From Yinghuangia soli (lineage in GTDB: Bacteria; Actinomycetota; Actinomycetes; Streptomycetales; Streptomycetaceae): a stretch of 64,000 bases of DNA. The notes under the pieces were generated by a model, which worked only from the letters and a program-made list of their open reading frames with translations, did no database searches and was not told the origin of the DNA. This document shows, piece by piece, positions 16,860-25,002 of the stretch. A program made the translations under genes and the position numbers. Position 1 is the first letter of the stretch. Each line of letters opens with the position of its first letter. Location: NCBI RefSeq assembly GCF_021502675.1, contig NZ_JAKFHA010000024.1:62001-126000 (forward strand). The letters run 5' to 3'.

Positions 16860-18339
16860 GCTCTCGCCCGCCGCCGGGCCCCTCGCCCACCGGCTCGCCG
16901 CATTCGCCGCCGGGGCCCGCGACCGCCCGCTCCCCCACGCCGTCTGGGAGGACGTGGTCGGCCGCGTCCTCGACACCGTCGGCAACTGCGTGGCCGCATT
17001 GGAACTTGACGCAGAAGACGAACCGCACCTCGCCGTACTGCGCGCCGCACGCCGGTCAGGCGGCGTCGCCGAAGCGTCGGTGATCGGTTTCGGCGACCGC
17101 ATCCCCGCGGACCGCGCCGCGCTGGTGAACGGCACGCTCGCGCACGCCCTGGACTTCGACGACACCCACCTGCCCTCCGTCCTGCACCCCTCCGCATCCG
17201 TGGTGCCCGCGGCGCTCGCCGCCGCCGAGGCCGCCGGTGCGACCGGAGCCCGGCTGCTGGCCGCCGTCGCCGCCGGCGACGAGGTATGCGTGCGCCTCGG
17301 CGTGGCCTCGTACGACCCCGCGCTGCGCAATTCGGTCTTCTTCGAGAAGGGCTTCCACGCGACGTCCATCTGCGGAACGGTCGGCGCCGCAGTCGCCGCC
17401 GGACTCCTCTACGGCCTGGACGCCGAGCGCCTGGCGCACGCGATCGGGATCGCGTGCTCGATGGGTTCCGGGGTGATCGAGGCGAACCGCACGGGCGGCA
17501 CGGTCAAGCGGATCCACTGCGGCTGGGCCGCGCACGCCGGGGTGACCGCCGCGCAGCTCGCCGGCGAAGGCGTCACCGGACCGCCGACCGCCTTGGAGGG
17601 ACGCTTCGGCTTCCTGCGGGCCTACCTGGACGATTCCTGGGACGGGGCGGCGCTCACCGCCGGTCTGGAGCGCATGGACGACCCCGCGTCATGGGAACTC
17701 CTCCGCACCGTCTACAAGCCCTATCCGTCCAATCACTTCACGCACCCGGGCATCGACTGCGCGCTCGCCCTGCGGGCCCGGGGTCTGGACCCCGACCGCA
17801 TCGAGAGCATCGAACTGGGCGTGGCTGCCGCGCCGTTGCGGACTATCGGCGAACCGCGGGAGCAGAAGGTCAGACCGACCACGCCCTACCACGCGAAGTT
17901 CTCGGGCCCCTACACCGTTGCCTCTGCGCTGATCGGCGGCGGAGGCCTCGGCCTGCACCTGGACGATTTCGCCCCCGCTGCATTCGCCGACCCGCGCCGG
18001 CTGGCCTTGACCGAACGCGTAACCGTGGTCGAGGACGCGCAGTGCAACGAGCAGTTCCCCCGGGCGTTCAGCGCGGTGCTCCGCGTGCGGTGCCGCGACG
18101 GGAGCTTGTGGGAGCACCGGGTCGACTCCTCCCGGGGCGGGCCGGGCAGTCCGCTGAGCCTTGACGAGCTGGAGACGAAGTACCGGCTCAATGCCGAACG
18201 CGTCCTCGATCCCGCCGCGGCCGCGGACCTAGCCGCACGTATTCGCGCGCTGCCGGATCTCCCCGAAGTCTCCGGCGTCCTGCCGCACTTGCCAGAAACA
18301 GCGCGCTCCGGCCTGGTCGGCAACTCCGGGCCCGCATAG
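16852..18339 (+). CDS. MmgE/PrpD-family dehydratase-like protein
   Basis: 495 residues from GTG at 16852, overlapping the cyclase stop by 8 bases. Residues LVNGTLAHALDFDDTHLPSV and HPSASVVPAALAAAEAAGAT are the MmgE/PrpD signature, continued by GFHATSICGTVGAA and IEANRTGGTVKRIHCGWAAH, then YKPYPSNHFTHPGIDCA. Characterised members are 2-methylcitrate dehydratase (PrpD) and cis-aconitate decarboxylase, so it probably adds or removes water (or CO2) on a tricarboxylic or substituted dicarboxylic acid. No propionate genes are nearby, so a substituted malate or citraconate-type substrate is as likely as methylcitrate. Confidence 0.9.
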   Translation: MAELSPAAGPLAHRLAAFAAGARDRPLPHAVWEDVVGRVLDTVGNCVAALELDAEDEPHLAVLRAARRSGGVAEASVIGFGDRIPADRAALVNGTLAHALDFDDTHLPSVLHPSASVVPAALAAAEAAGATGARLLAAVAAGDEVCVRLGVASYDPALRNSVFFEKGFHATSICGTVGAAVAAGLLYGLDAERLAHAIGIACSMGSGVIEANRTGGTVKRIHCGWAAHAGVTAAQLAGEGVTGPPTALEGRFGFLRAYLDDSWDGAALTAGLERMDDPASWELLRTVYKPYPSNHFTHPGIDCALALRARGLDPDRIESIELGVAAAPLRTIGEPREQKVRPTTPYHAKFSGPYTVASALIGGGGLGLHLDDFAPAAFADPRRLALTERVTVVEDAQCNEQFPRAFSAVLRVRCRDGSLWEHRVDSSRGGPGSPLSLDELETKYRLNAERVLDPAAAADLAARIRALPDLPEVSGVLPHLPETARSGLVGNSGPA

Positions 18340-18441
18340 CCCCGGGTCCATCCGGACGGCGCGGCCCGATCCGCCGGCAGGGCAGCGGGAAGTCTCCTCG
18401 CTGAACCGCCGGCGGACGGGGTCCGCGTCGTACGCCGGTGC

Positions 18442-19050
18442 TCAGCCGGTGCGGACCAACAGGCGTCCGTGCCATGCCGGTCGTGCCCGGGAGGCCTCGG
18501 CGGGACGCCAGCGCCATCGGGACACGTCGGTCACGGTGGTGCCAGGGCACAGCAGCGCTGCGGGCACGTCGTCCGGGCATGCGAAAAGCGCTGTGGTGCC
18601 GTGCGCCTCACCGGGCCTGCCGCCGCGCAGCACAAGGCCGTCGCGCGGTGGGACCGCAACAGTCCGGACGTTGGTCCTGGTGCTGGGTCCGGTGGGCACG
18701 TCGTCGTCGGACGCGGTCCACCGCACCGGGCCGGAGAACCAGGCCACGGCCAGCGCTCCGCCGTCGGTGCCGGAACCGTGCCGCAGGGCGCCTGCCGGGA
18801 TCCAGGCGAGGTCGCCCGCCACGTGTCGGGTGCCGGAGACGTGCAGTTCGCCTTCCACGACCAGGAATTCCTCGCCGACGCCGTAGTGCCCTCGTTCGGG
18901 TCGGCGCCATCCTTTCGGGAAGCGCACCAGGGACAGCGAGGCCCCGGTATCGGGGTCGAGGGCAAGCCTGGCCATGCTGACCGGTGCGGTGGATCCCGGC
19001 ATCGTGTAGGGCTGCGCCGCGGGGTGGGCGTCGGCGAGTTCGACGATCAA
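18442..19050 (-). CDS. Cupin-domain protein
   Basis: 202 residues from TTG at 19050, overlapping the upstream stop as TTGA. A central cupin is recognisable: PERGHYGVGEEFLVVEGELH, then HVAGDLAWIPAGALRHG, with His and Glu in the right order for a metal site. A second, degenerate barrel may follow (VPPRDGLVLRGGRP, then SRWRWRPAE). The order resembles DUF4437/ChrR-like bicupins, which bind metals and sometimes act as dioxygenases or isomerases. It is coupled to a CitE-like lyase gene. Function unassigned. Confidence 0.7.
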   Translation of the reverse strand: MIVELADAHPAAQPYTMPGSTAPVSMARLALDPDTGASLSLVRFPKGWRRPERGHYGVGEEFLVVEGELHVSGTRHVAGDLAWIPAGALRHGSGTDGGALAVAWFSGPVRWTASDDDVPTGPSTRTNVRTVAVPPRDGLVLRGGRPGEAHGTTALFACPDDVPAALLCPGTTVTDVSRWRWRPAEASRARPAWHGRLLVRTG

Positions 19051-19943
19051 GGCCGGCTCCCGGCGGCGACGACACGGCGGGCCTGGCGGACGACCGCTTC
19101 GTCGACCATCCGCCCGTCGTCGCCGACAAGCACGGCCTCGCCTGCCGCGACCGCCGCGTCGAAGCGTTCGACGAGCCGCCGGGCGGCGTCGAGGCGCGCC
19201 TCGGATGGCGTGAAGACCGCATGCACCGTGGGAAGTTGCGCCGGATGGATGCACGCTCGGGAGCGGTAGCCCAGGCGGCGCAGGGCCTCGGTCGACCGGC
19301 GCAGTGCCTCTTCATCGCGGTAGTCGGTGGCCACGGGGCCTACTGGCGGGCGGATGCCGGCTGCGGCCGAAGCGAGCAGTACCTGGGTGCGGATGCCCAG
19401 CAACTCGGTTCCGTCGGGGCCGGGTTCGATGCCCAGCTCGGCGCAGAGGTCGGCTTCGCCGAGTTGGAGCTGCACGACTCGGGGAGCACGCGCCACGTCG
19501 GGGGCCGCCAGCACTGCGCCGGCGTCCTCCAGTAGTGGCGATACGGCGATGCGGCCTTGCGGAAGACCCGCCTGCTCCTCGGCTCGGTCCAGGACGGCTC
19601 CGAGGGCGAGGACGTCATCGGGGCCGGTGCACTTGGCCTGGCAGAGCCCGCGCAGGGCAGGCGCGGCCACGGCAGCGGCGTCCAGGTGCCCCGCCGCGCC
19701 CGGGTTGATGCGCACCCAGATCTGGACGGCGTCGGAGGGCCGGCGAGCCGCAAGCCAGGTCGCCACGTACGCCCGGGCGGACTCCTTCGCCGCGAACGGG
19801 ACGGCGTCCTCCAGGTCGACGATCACGGCGTCGGCACCTCGGCCGAGCGCCTTGTCGAGCATCTCGGGCCGGTTGCCTGGTACGTACAGCCACGAACGCG
19901 GGGCCGGTTCCGGGGGCGGCGGAGACGAGGGGTGGGCGGACAT
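19047..19943 (-). CDS. HpcH/HpaI aldolase, CitE-like CoA ester lyase
   Basis: 298 residues; ATG at 19943 with GGAGGG 5 bases upstream. Family marks are RSWLYVPGNRPEMLDKALGR, ADAVIVDLEDAVPFAAKESA and WVRINPG, then QLGEADLCAELGIEP and ACIHPAQLPTVHAVFTPSE. The magnesium-binding acid of the QLGEADL segment is kept. Relatives cleave citryl-CoA, malyl-CoA or citramalyl-CoA. It could end a branch in which CoA-transferase and PrpD products are split into acetyl-CoA or pyruvate. Divergent from the nitrilase-fold gene. Confidence 0.9.
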   Translation of the reverse strand: MSAHPSSPPPPEPAPRSWLYVPGNRPEMLDKALGRGADAVIVDLEDAVPFAAKESARAYVATWLAARRPSDAVQIWVRINPGAAGHLDAAAVAAPALRGLCQAKCTGPDDVLALGAVLDRAEEQAGLPQGRIAVSPLLEDAGAVLAAPDVARAPRVVQLQLGEADLCAELGIEPGPDGTELLGIRTQVLLASAAAGIRPPVGPVATDYRDEEALRRSTEALRRLGYRSRACIHPAQLPTVHAVFTPSEARLDAARRLVERFDAAVAAGEAVLVGDDGRMVDEAVVRQARRVVAAGSRP

Positions 19944-20278
19944 GCAGACCCTCCATGCGGTGGACACCGCGGCGCGGCGAGGGCAGGGACCGTATGGCAC
20001 GGAGGCACCGCGGTTTCGCTGCGCGCCCGCCGCGTCCGGGCTGGGGCGGGCCCGGCAGCACGCCGGACCGAGACCCGATCACCCTAGGCAGGGGCCATTC
20101 CGGAGGTCAACATCGCGTTTCTTGATGCGTATCACCGTTTCCTTTTCGGAGTGCAGCACTTGGCCGAGCGCGACACCGGAGGACGCAAGGTGTCGGCTAC
20201 GACACCTGCCCCGCCATGATTACCGGTGTTAGCTTTCCACTCGCCGAAACGCCGTTCCGTCACGCGTGTGGAGATCTC
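19944..20278. other. Divergent spacer with a regulatory box
   Basis: 335 bases between the CitE-like gene and the nitrilase-fold gene. No gene is supported. It includes the IclR-like box at 20245-20258 and, at 20111-20140, two GTTTC-containing stretches (CGCGTTTCTTGATGCG and CACCGTTTCCTTTTCGG) that could be further weak sites. Confidence 0.5.
20245..20258 (+). promoter_or_regulatory. IclR-like box CGAAACGCCGTTCC
   Basis: 12 of 14 bases match GGAAACGCTGTTCC (10605-10618). It ends 20 bases before the ATG at 20279, so a bound regulator would cover the translation or transcription start of the nitrilase-fold/ALDH operon. Confidence 0.5.
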
Positions 20279-21319
20279 ATGGACATAAGCCGGGGGCAAA
20301 CCGCCTACCGTGCCCTGGCCTTGCAGTCGCAATGCCGGGGAATCAACGCGTGCGACGACAAGGAAGCCCGCGCGTCGATCGGCGCCGCGATCGACCGCGT
20401 GGACCGGCAGATCGGCGCCAGTCTGGCCTTCCTGGGGCGCGACGTCCGGCTGGTGGTGCTGCCCGAGTATCTGCTGACCGGGTTCCCCATGGGCGAGCCG
20501 ATCGACGTGTGGGCGCGCAAGGCCGCCCTCGACCCGGGTGGTCCGGAGTACGAAGCGCTGGCCGCGGTCGCGGCCGCACATGACGTGTACCTCGCGGTCA
20601 GCGCCTACGAGACCGACGCGCACTTCCCCGGGCTCTATTTCCAGGCCAGCACGATCCACAGCCCGGCGGGCGAGTGCGTCCTTCGGTATCGGCGGCTGCA
20701 TTCGATGTACTCGCCGACGCCCTATGACGTGTGGGACCAGTACCTCGACATCTACGGCCCGGACGCGGTCCTGCCCGTCGCCCGTACCCCCATCGGGGCT
20801 CTGGCGGCGATCGCGTCGGAGGAGATCCTGTATCCCGAATTGGCCCGCGCCCTGGCGTTGCGGGGTGCCGAGGTCTTCGTGCACTCGTCCGCGGAAGCGG
20901 GCAGTCCGCAACCGACCCCGAAGGACGTGGCGAAGGTCGCCCGGGCCGTGGAGAACCTCGCCTACGTCGTCTCGGCCAATACCGGCGGCCACGTCGGAAC
21001 CGACATCCCGGCCGCGTCCACCGACGGACTGTCGAAGATCGTCGGGTTCACCGGCCACGTTCTGGCCGAAGCCGGGTCGGGGGAATCGATGGTGGCCAAC
21101 GCCGAACTCGACCTCGCCGCACTGCGCCGCTATCGCGCCCGCCCCGGCATGGGAAACCTCCTCGCGCGGGTGAAGACCGCCCTGTGGGCCGACGAGTACG
21201 CCCGGCACGACGTGGAGCGGCCTCATTCATGGAACGGCGCGGTCCCCGAGCGCCGCTACTTCGCCGACCGCCACGCCGCCGCGCTCGAGCGGCTCCGAGC
21301 CGCAGGAGTGCTCAGCTGA
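20279..21319 (+). CDS. Nitrilase-fold (carbon-nitrogen hydrolase) protein lacking the catalytic Cys
   Basis: 346 residues; the ATG at 20279 has GGAG 6 bases upstream, better than the ATG at 20216. The general-base Glu is in VVLPEYLLTGFPMGE. The catalytic-Lys region reads CVLRYRRLHSMYSP, with Arg where Lys is expected. The nucleophile elbow reads IASEEILYPELARALALRGA, in which Ser takes the place of the Cys of the usual C-x-E-x-x-(F/Y)-P-E. So it keeps the fold but not the Glu-Lys-Cys triad and may be a weak hydrolase, a binding protein or a different enzyme. The stop overlaps the aldehyde dehydrogenase start (TGATG). Confidence 0.82.
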   Translation: MDISRGQTAYRALALQSQCRGINACDDKEARASIGAAIDRVDRQIGASLAFLGRDVRLVVLPEYLLTGFPMGEPIDVWARKAALDPGGPEYEALAAVAAAHDVYLAVSAYETDAHFPGLYFQASTIHSPAGECVLRYRRLHSMYSPTPYDVWDQYLDIYGPDAVLPVARTPIGALAAIASEEILYPELARALALRGAEVFVHSSAEAGSPQPTPKDVAKVARAVENLAYVVSANTGGHVGTDIPAASTDGLSKIVGFTGHVLAEAGSGESMVANAELDLAALRRYRARPGMGNLLARVKTALWADEYARHDVERPHSWNGAVPERRYFADRHAAALERLRAAGVLS

Positions 21320-22839
21320 TGCCCGATCGTCCCGAAGCCACGGCCCCCGCCCCCGAGACCGCTCCCGCCCCCGGCGCCGGGGCGGGGACCGGCCCGGAAA
21401 CGAACGGCGCGTCGGCGCCGCTCGATCCCGCAATGCCCGTGCACGACCCGCGCCCCGGCCGCGTCACGCATACGCTCGCCGCGCCCACGCGCACCGAACT
21501 CGCCGACCTGTGCAGGGCGCTGCGCGTGGCGCAACCCGCCTGGGAACGCCGCTCTCCGGCCGAGCGCGCCGACGCGCTGGTCGCATTCGCGGATGCTCTC
21601 GAACGCCACGGCGAGAACGTCCTGGCCGCACTCGCCGCCGACACCGGCCGCGTCGTCGAATCGCGGCTCGAACTGGACATCACGGTGGCGGCGCTGCGTC
21701 GTTGGGCCGCCAACGCCCCCGGCCTGCTCGGGGCGGCGCCGGAGCGCCCATCGGAGATCCCGTGGATCGGGATCAGGCCTGCCGCCCGCGCCTACGAGCT
21801 GGTCGGGGTCATCAGCCCCTGGAACTCCCCCCCGCTCCTGAGCTTCATCGATGCCATCCCGGCGCTCGCGGCGGGCTCGTCCGTCGTGGTCAAGCCGAGC
21901 GAGGTGACCCCCCGCTTCGTCGCCGCGGTGCGTGCGGCGGCGGAGGAGGTCCCCGCATTGGCAGCTGTTCTCGGCCTGGTCGAAGGGGGCGCGGGCACCG
22001 GGGCCGCCTTGGTGGCGAGCGTGGACCTGGTGGCTTTCACCGGCAGCGTTCCCACGGGCCGGACCGTGGCCCGGGCCGCTGCGGAACGCCTGATACCCGT
22101 CTGCCTCGAACTGGGCGGCAAGGACCCGGCCATCGTGTGCCGCGATGCCGATCTCGACCATGCCACCTCGGCCATTCTGTGGGGCGGCACGGCCAATGCA
22201 GGCCAGTCCTGCCTGTCGATCGAGCGCGTGTACGTGCATGCCGACCGCTACGCCGAGTTCGTGGGGCTGCTCGCCGACAAGGCAGCCAAGGTCGGCCTCG
22301 CCCACCCCGACCCCGCGCTCGGCGGCCTCGGTCCGATCATCGATCCCGACCAGGCAGGGGTGATCCAGGAACACCTGGACGACGCGTACACCCAGGGCGC
22401 CCGCGCGGTCTGCGGGGGAACCCTGGAACGCATCGACGGGGGCACCTACTTGCGCCCTACGGTGCTGACCGGAGTCCATCACGGGATGCGCGTGATGACC
22501 GAGGAGACCTTCGGCCCGATCCTCCCGGTGATGCCCTTCGCCACCGAGGACGAGGCGGTGGCCCTGGCGGAGGACAGCCCCTACGGACTGTCGGCCGCGG
22601 TGTTCGCCGCCGACGCCGAGGCGGCGGTGGCATTGGCGGCGCGGCTGTCCGCCGGCGCCATCAGCATCAACGACGCGGCGCTGACCGCGGTTCTCCACGA
22701 AGGCGAGAAGAACGCCTTCAAGCAGTCCGGCATCGGCGGCTCGCGTATGGGCCCGGCATCGCTCGCCAGGTTCCTCCGCCGCCAGTCCCTCCTGGTCCAC
22801 CGCGGCAGTGTCGAAGACCCGTGGTGGCACCGCCTCTGA
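21319..22839 (+). CDS. Aldehyde dehydrogenase
   Basis: 506 residues; ATG at 21319 overlaps the preceding stop. The first 40 residues are a Pro/Ala/Gly-rich extension not needed for the fold. Core motifs are complete: LVGVISPWNSPPLLSFIDAI with the oxyanion-hole Asn, GSSVVVKPSEVTPRF, the cofactor motif FTGSVPTGR, Glu in CLELGGKDPAIV, the nucleophile Cys in GGTANAGQSCLSIERVY, and EETFGPILPV. It oxidises an aldehyde with NAD(P). The partner genes (nitrilase-fold protein and DUF3598-like protein) do not reveal the substrate; phytol-derived or ring-derived aldehydes are possible in this context. Confidence 0.93.
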   Translation: MPDRPEATAPAPETAPAPGAGAGTGPETNGASAPLDPAMPVHDPRPGRVTHTLAAPTRTELADLCRALRVAQPAWERRSPAERADALVAFADALERHGENVLAALAADTGRVVESRLELDITVAALRRWAANAPGLLGAAPERPSEIPWIGIRPAARAYELVGVISPWNSPPLLSFIDAIPALAAGSSVVVKPSEVTPRFVAAVRAAAEEVPALAAVLGLVEGGAGTGAALVASVDLVAFTGSVPTGRTVARAAAERLIPVCLELGGKDPAIVCRDADLDHATSAILWGGTANAGQSCLSIERVYVHADRYAEFVGLLADKAAKVGLAHPDPALGGLGPIIDPDQAGVIQEHLDDAYTQGARAVCGGTLERIDGGTYLRPTVLTGVHHGMRVMTEETFGPILPVMPFATEDEAVALAEDSPYGLSAAVFAADAEAAVALAARLSAGAISINDAALTAVLHEGEKNAFKQSGIGGSRMGPASLARFLRRQSLLVHRGSVEDPWWHRL

Positions 22840-22870
22840 ACCCGTACGTGCAGGAAGGAAGCACCCCATC

Positions 22871-23317
22871 ATGGCCATTCGCCAGGAGATGAAGACACTC
22901 GCCCGCCACGAAGGCGACTGGGAAGGCGTCTACACCTATATCAACGAGGACGGGACGGTCACCGACCGGCACCATGCGCACCTGACCTGTGCCTTCCCGG
23001 ACGAGGGCGAGTACCCGTACATGCAGACCAACCGCTACCGCTGGGACGACGGGCGGCAGGAGGAGTTCCGTTTTCCCGCCACCTATGAAAACGGGCAGAT
23101 CTGGTTCGACACCGAGCGCATGGCCGGACATGCGTGGGACATCGACGACAAGATCACCGTCCTGACGTGGACCTACAAGCACGATCCCACCGGCTACTTC
23201 TACGAGATGATCCACCTCTCGGATGACGGCAACTCGCGCTGCCGCACCTGGCATTTCATCCAGGACGGGCGCTGCACGCGCCGCGTCGTCATCAACGAGA
23301 CGCGCAAGCAGGACTGA
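22871..23317 (+). CDS. DUF3598-like (calycin-fold) small protein
   Basis: 148 residues; ATG at 22871 preceded by AGGAAGGAAG. It begins MAIRQEMKTLARHEGDWEGV and continues TYINEDGTVTDRHHAHL, a pattern seen in DUF3598 proteins, which are single beta-barrels of the lipocalin/calycin type. The rest alternates aromatic and polar residues (YMQTNRYRWDDG, WTYKHDPTGYFYEMIH), consistent with a ligand-binding barrel. No catalytic motif is visible. It is the last gene of the nitrilase-fold/ALDH operon and is followed by a long hairpin. Confidence 0.55.
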   Translation: MAIRQEMKTLARHEGDWEGVYTYINEDGTVTDRHHAHLTCAFPDEGEYPYMQTNRYRWDDGRQEEFRFPATYENGQIWFDTERMAGHAWDIDDKITVLTWTYKHDPTGYFYEMIHLSDDGNSRCRTWHFIQDGRCTRRVVINETRKQD

Positions 23318-23330
23318 CGGTCGTACTTGG

Positions 23331-23373
23331 GGCGCTGCCTGGCCTTCCGTGGAACGGAACGCCTGGCAGCGCC
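23331..23373 (+). terminator. Long hairpin after the DUF3598-like gene
   Basis: GGCGCTGCCTGGC (23331-23343) pairs with GCCTGGCAGCGCC (23361-23373), one mismatch, and the inner TTCCGT-GGA-ACGGAA extends the stem to about 20 bp. It terminates the plus-strand operon. Confidence 0.75.
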
Positions 23374-23422
23374 TCGTCGTCTCCGCATGCCGGACGGCGC
23401 GCGAAAAACACATGCCGCTAAC

Positions 23423-23462
23423 GGGCAGGGCCCGGAGACGCCATCGTCTCCGGGCCCTGCCC
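23423..23462 (-). terminator. 18-bp perfect hairpin after the cupin gene
   Basis: Stem 23423-23440 with 23445-23462, loop CCAT, 9 bases beyond the minus-strand stop codon. With the hairpin at 23331 it isolates the two convergent units from each other. Confidence 0.8.
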
Positions 23463-23470
23463 TTCGGGGT

Positions 23471-24364
23471 CTACTGGTAAGAGGGGTTCTCCCACTGCCC
23501 GATGCTGCGGGACCGCACCGGCTCGACGAACCTCGGGCCCGCGGACTGCGGGTACTCGGGGCCCCAGTTCGTCGCTTCGCCCTCCATGACCACGCGCGCG
23601 TTGTCGGTGTACCAGTCGACCAAGTCGCTGTCCGACCGCAGGATCCAGGTGCACCCCTGCTCGGCGTCGGCGGTGAAGTCGCCATGGCGGATCAATGCCG
23701 GCCGCCAGAAGTAGGTGCCGGGCCACATCTTGCCGTAGTTGTAGTCGAAGGCGCCGTCCAGGCAGTACGCCTCTTCGCTGCACGGGTGGTGCGCGAGCGG
23801 CGTTTCGCGCCAGCCCGGCTTCGCCTTGATCAGGCGCGTGTAGAAGCCGGTCTTCTCGTCGCGGTGCAGCATCTTGATGTACAGCCCCGGGACGGGCGTG
23901 CCGCCCAGGTCGAAGCGCATCGGGCTGCCGTCGACGACATCGATCCACGGCATGGCGGCGCTGTCGAGCACGACGAGTTTCTGGTCCTCGCGCACCGTCG
24001 GCAGGTCGGCTTCGGCGAGGTCGAACGACCAGTCGCCGTATTCGCGGAAGAGCAGGATCTCCGTGCCTTCCGCCACGGTGATCGGCGGAGTCCAGACCCC
24101 GGCGGGCGCCATCCAGTAGCCCTCCGGGCCGAGGACCGTGTCGCCGAGGGTCACCTGTCCGGACAGGACGTACCACTCCGTCTCGGCCTTGTGCACGCCG
24201 GCCGGCCGAGACCAGTCGCCGGTGAACCTGACCTTGAGCGAAGCGGAGCCGTCCTCCTCGTCGTAGCTGAGGTTGCGCTGCTCCGCGGTGCCCGACGCGT
24301 GCTCGAACTCCGCTATATGCCAGATGAGATCGCGTTCGTCGATGATCTCGACGTGCGGACGCAT
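23471..24364 (-). CDS. Bicupin (DUF4437/ChrR-like) protein
   Basis: 297 residues; ATG at 24364 with GGGAGG 5 bases upstream. Two cupin barrels are visible: the first with HKAETEWYVLSGQVTLGD and GPEGYWMAPAGVWTPP, the second with HHPCSEEAYCLDGAFDYNYG and PGTYFWRPALIRHGDF. Metal-binding His/Glu are present in both. The arrangement resembles DUF4437 proteins. The gene stands alone, divergent from the TetR regulator at 24442, which is its likely repressor. Substrate unknown. It may be a distant relative of the cupin at 18442-19050. Confidence 0.75.
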   Translation of the reverse strand: MRPHVEIIDERDLIWHIAEFEHASGTAEQRNLSYDEEDGSASLKVRFTGDWSRPAGVHKAETEWYVLSGQVTLGDTVLGPEGYWMAPAGVWTPPITVAEGTEILLFREYGDWSFDLAEADLPTVREDQKLVVLDSAAMPWIDVVDGSPMRFDLGGTPVPGLYIKMLHRDEKTGFYTRLIKAKPGWRETPLAHHPCSEEAYCLDGAFDYNYGKMWPGTYFWRPALIRHGDFTADAEQGCTWILRSDSDLVDWYTDNARVVMEGEATNWGPEYPQSAGPRFVEPVRSRSIGQWENPSYQ

Positions 24365-24397
24365 GATGCCTCCCAGGATTGATTTCCGATTCAGAAA

Positions 24398-24436
24398 GTA
24401 CCGGTTATGCATTCCCAGGACAAGGTGTACCGTTAA
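24398..24436. promoter_or_regulatory. Direct repeats GTACCGGTTA / GTACCGTTAA
   Basis: Two similar 10-mers 29 bases apart (24398-24407 and 24427-24436) in the 77-bp spacer between the bicupin and TetR genes. They could be half sites of the TetR regulator. The TetR start follows within 6 bases and has no ribosome binding site, hinting at a leaderless transcript. Confidence 0.35.
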
Positions 24437-24441
24437 CTCTT

Positions 24442-25002
24442 ATGCCCCGCCCTGGACGGCCTGCCGGCCCTGCCCCCGACACCTCGACGGTCGTCTTGAC
24501 GGCTGCCCTCGAACTCCTGCTCACCGAAGGCGCGGCCGCACTGACGCCCCAGCGCCTGCACACCGCGACCGGGGTCTCGCGGACGACGATCTACCGTCAT
24601 TGGCCCACGCCGCACGCCCTGTTGTGCGATCTGATCGAGGTGGCTCCCGCGCGCACCCATGTCCCCTCAGGTGATGTCCGCCGCGACCTCCACAGCGAAG
24701 TCGACCTCCTCTGCGACCGGCTGCGGGACAAACCCGTCGGCGGCTTCCTCCAGGCCCTCGTCGCTGCGGCATCGGTGGATCCGGACACTGCTGAACTGCG
24801 CCGCCGCTACGTCGAGGACCTGCTGGCCCCGTTCCATGCGGCGCTTGCGCACACCGCTCCGGACGAGGCTGCGCGCACCGACGCAGCCATGTCGATCGCC
24901 GCGCCCTTGCTGGTCGACGCACTCCTGCTCGGCCGGCCCGCCCACCGGGACCGTGCCCACCGCACGGTCGACGAAGTCCTGGAAAGGGTCCCCCGCACAT
25001 GA
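24442..25002 (+). CDS. TetR-family transcriptional regulator
   Basis: 186 residues. N-terminal helix-turn-helix: VVLTAALELLLTEGAAALTP, then LHTATGVSRTTIYRHWPTPH, the TetR recognition region with the family TIYRHW. The C-terminal all-helical domain resembles TetR_C-type effector domains. Its stop codon overlaps the maleate-isomerase-like start as ATGA, so both are co-transcribed. The promoter is shared with the divergent bicupin gene. Effector unknown. Confidence 0.9.
   Translation: MPRPGRPAGPAPDTSTVVLTAALELLLTEGAAALTPQRLHTATGVSRTTIYRHWPTPHALLCDLIEVAPARTHVPSGDVRRDLHSEVDLLCDRLRDKPVGGFLQALVAAASVDPDTAELRRRYVEDLLAPFHAALAHTAPDEAARTDAAMSIAAPLLVDALLLGRPAHRDRAHRTVDEVLERVPRT

Noticed and set aside
18340-18441. 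Possible terminator between the PrpD and cupin genes
   Set aside because: GC-rich repeats are present but no clean stem-loop could be aligned by eye.
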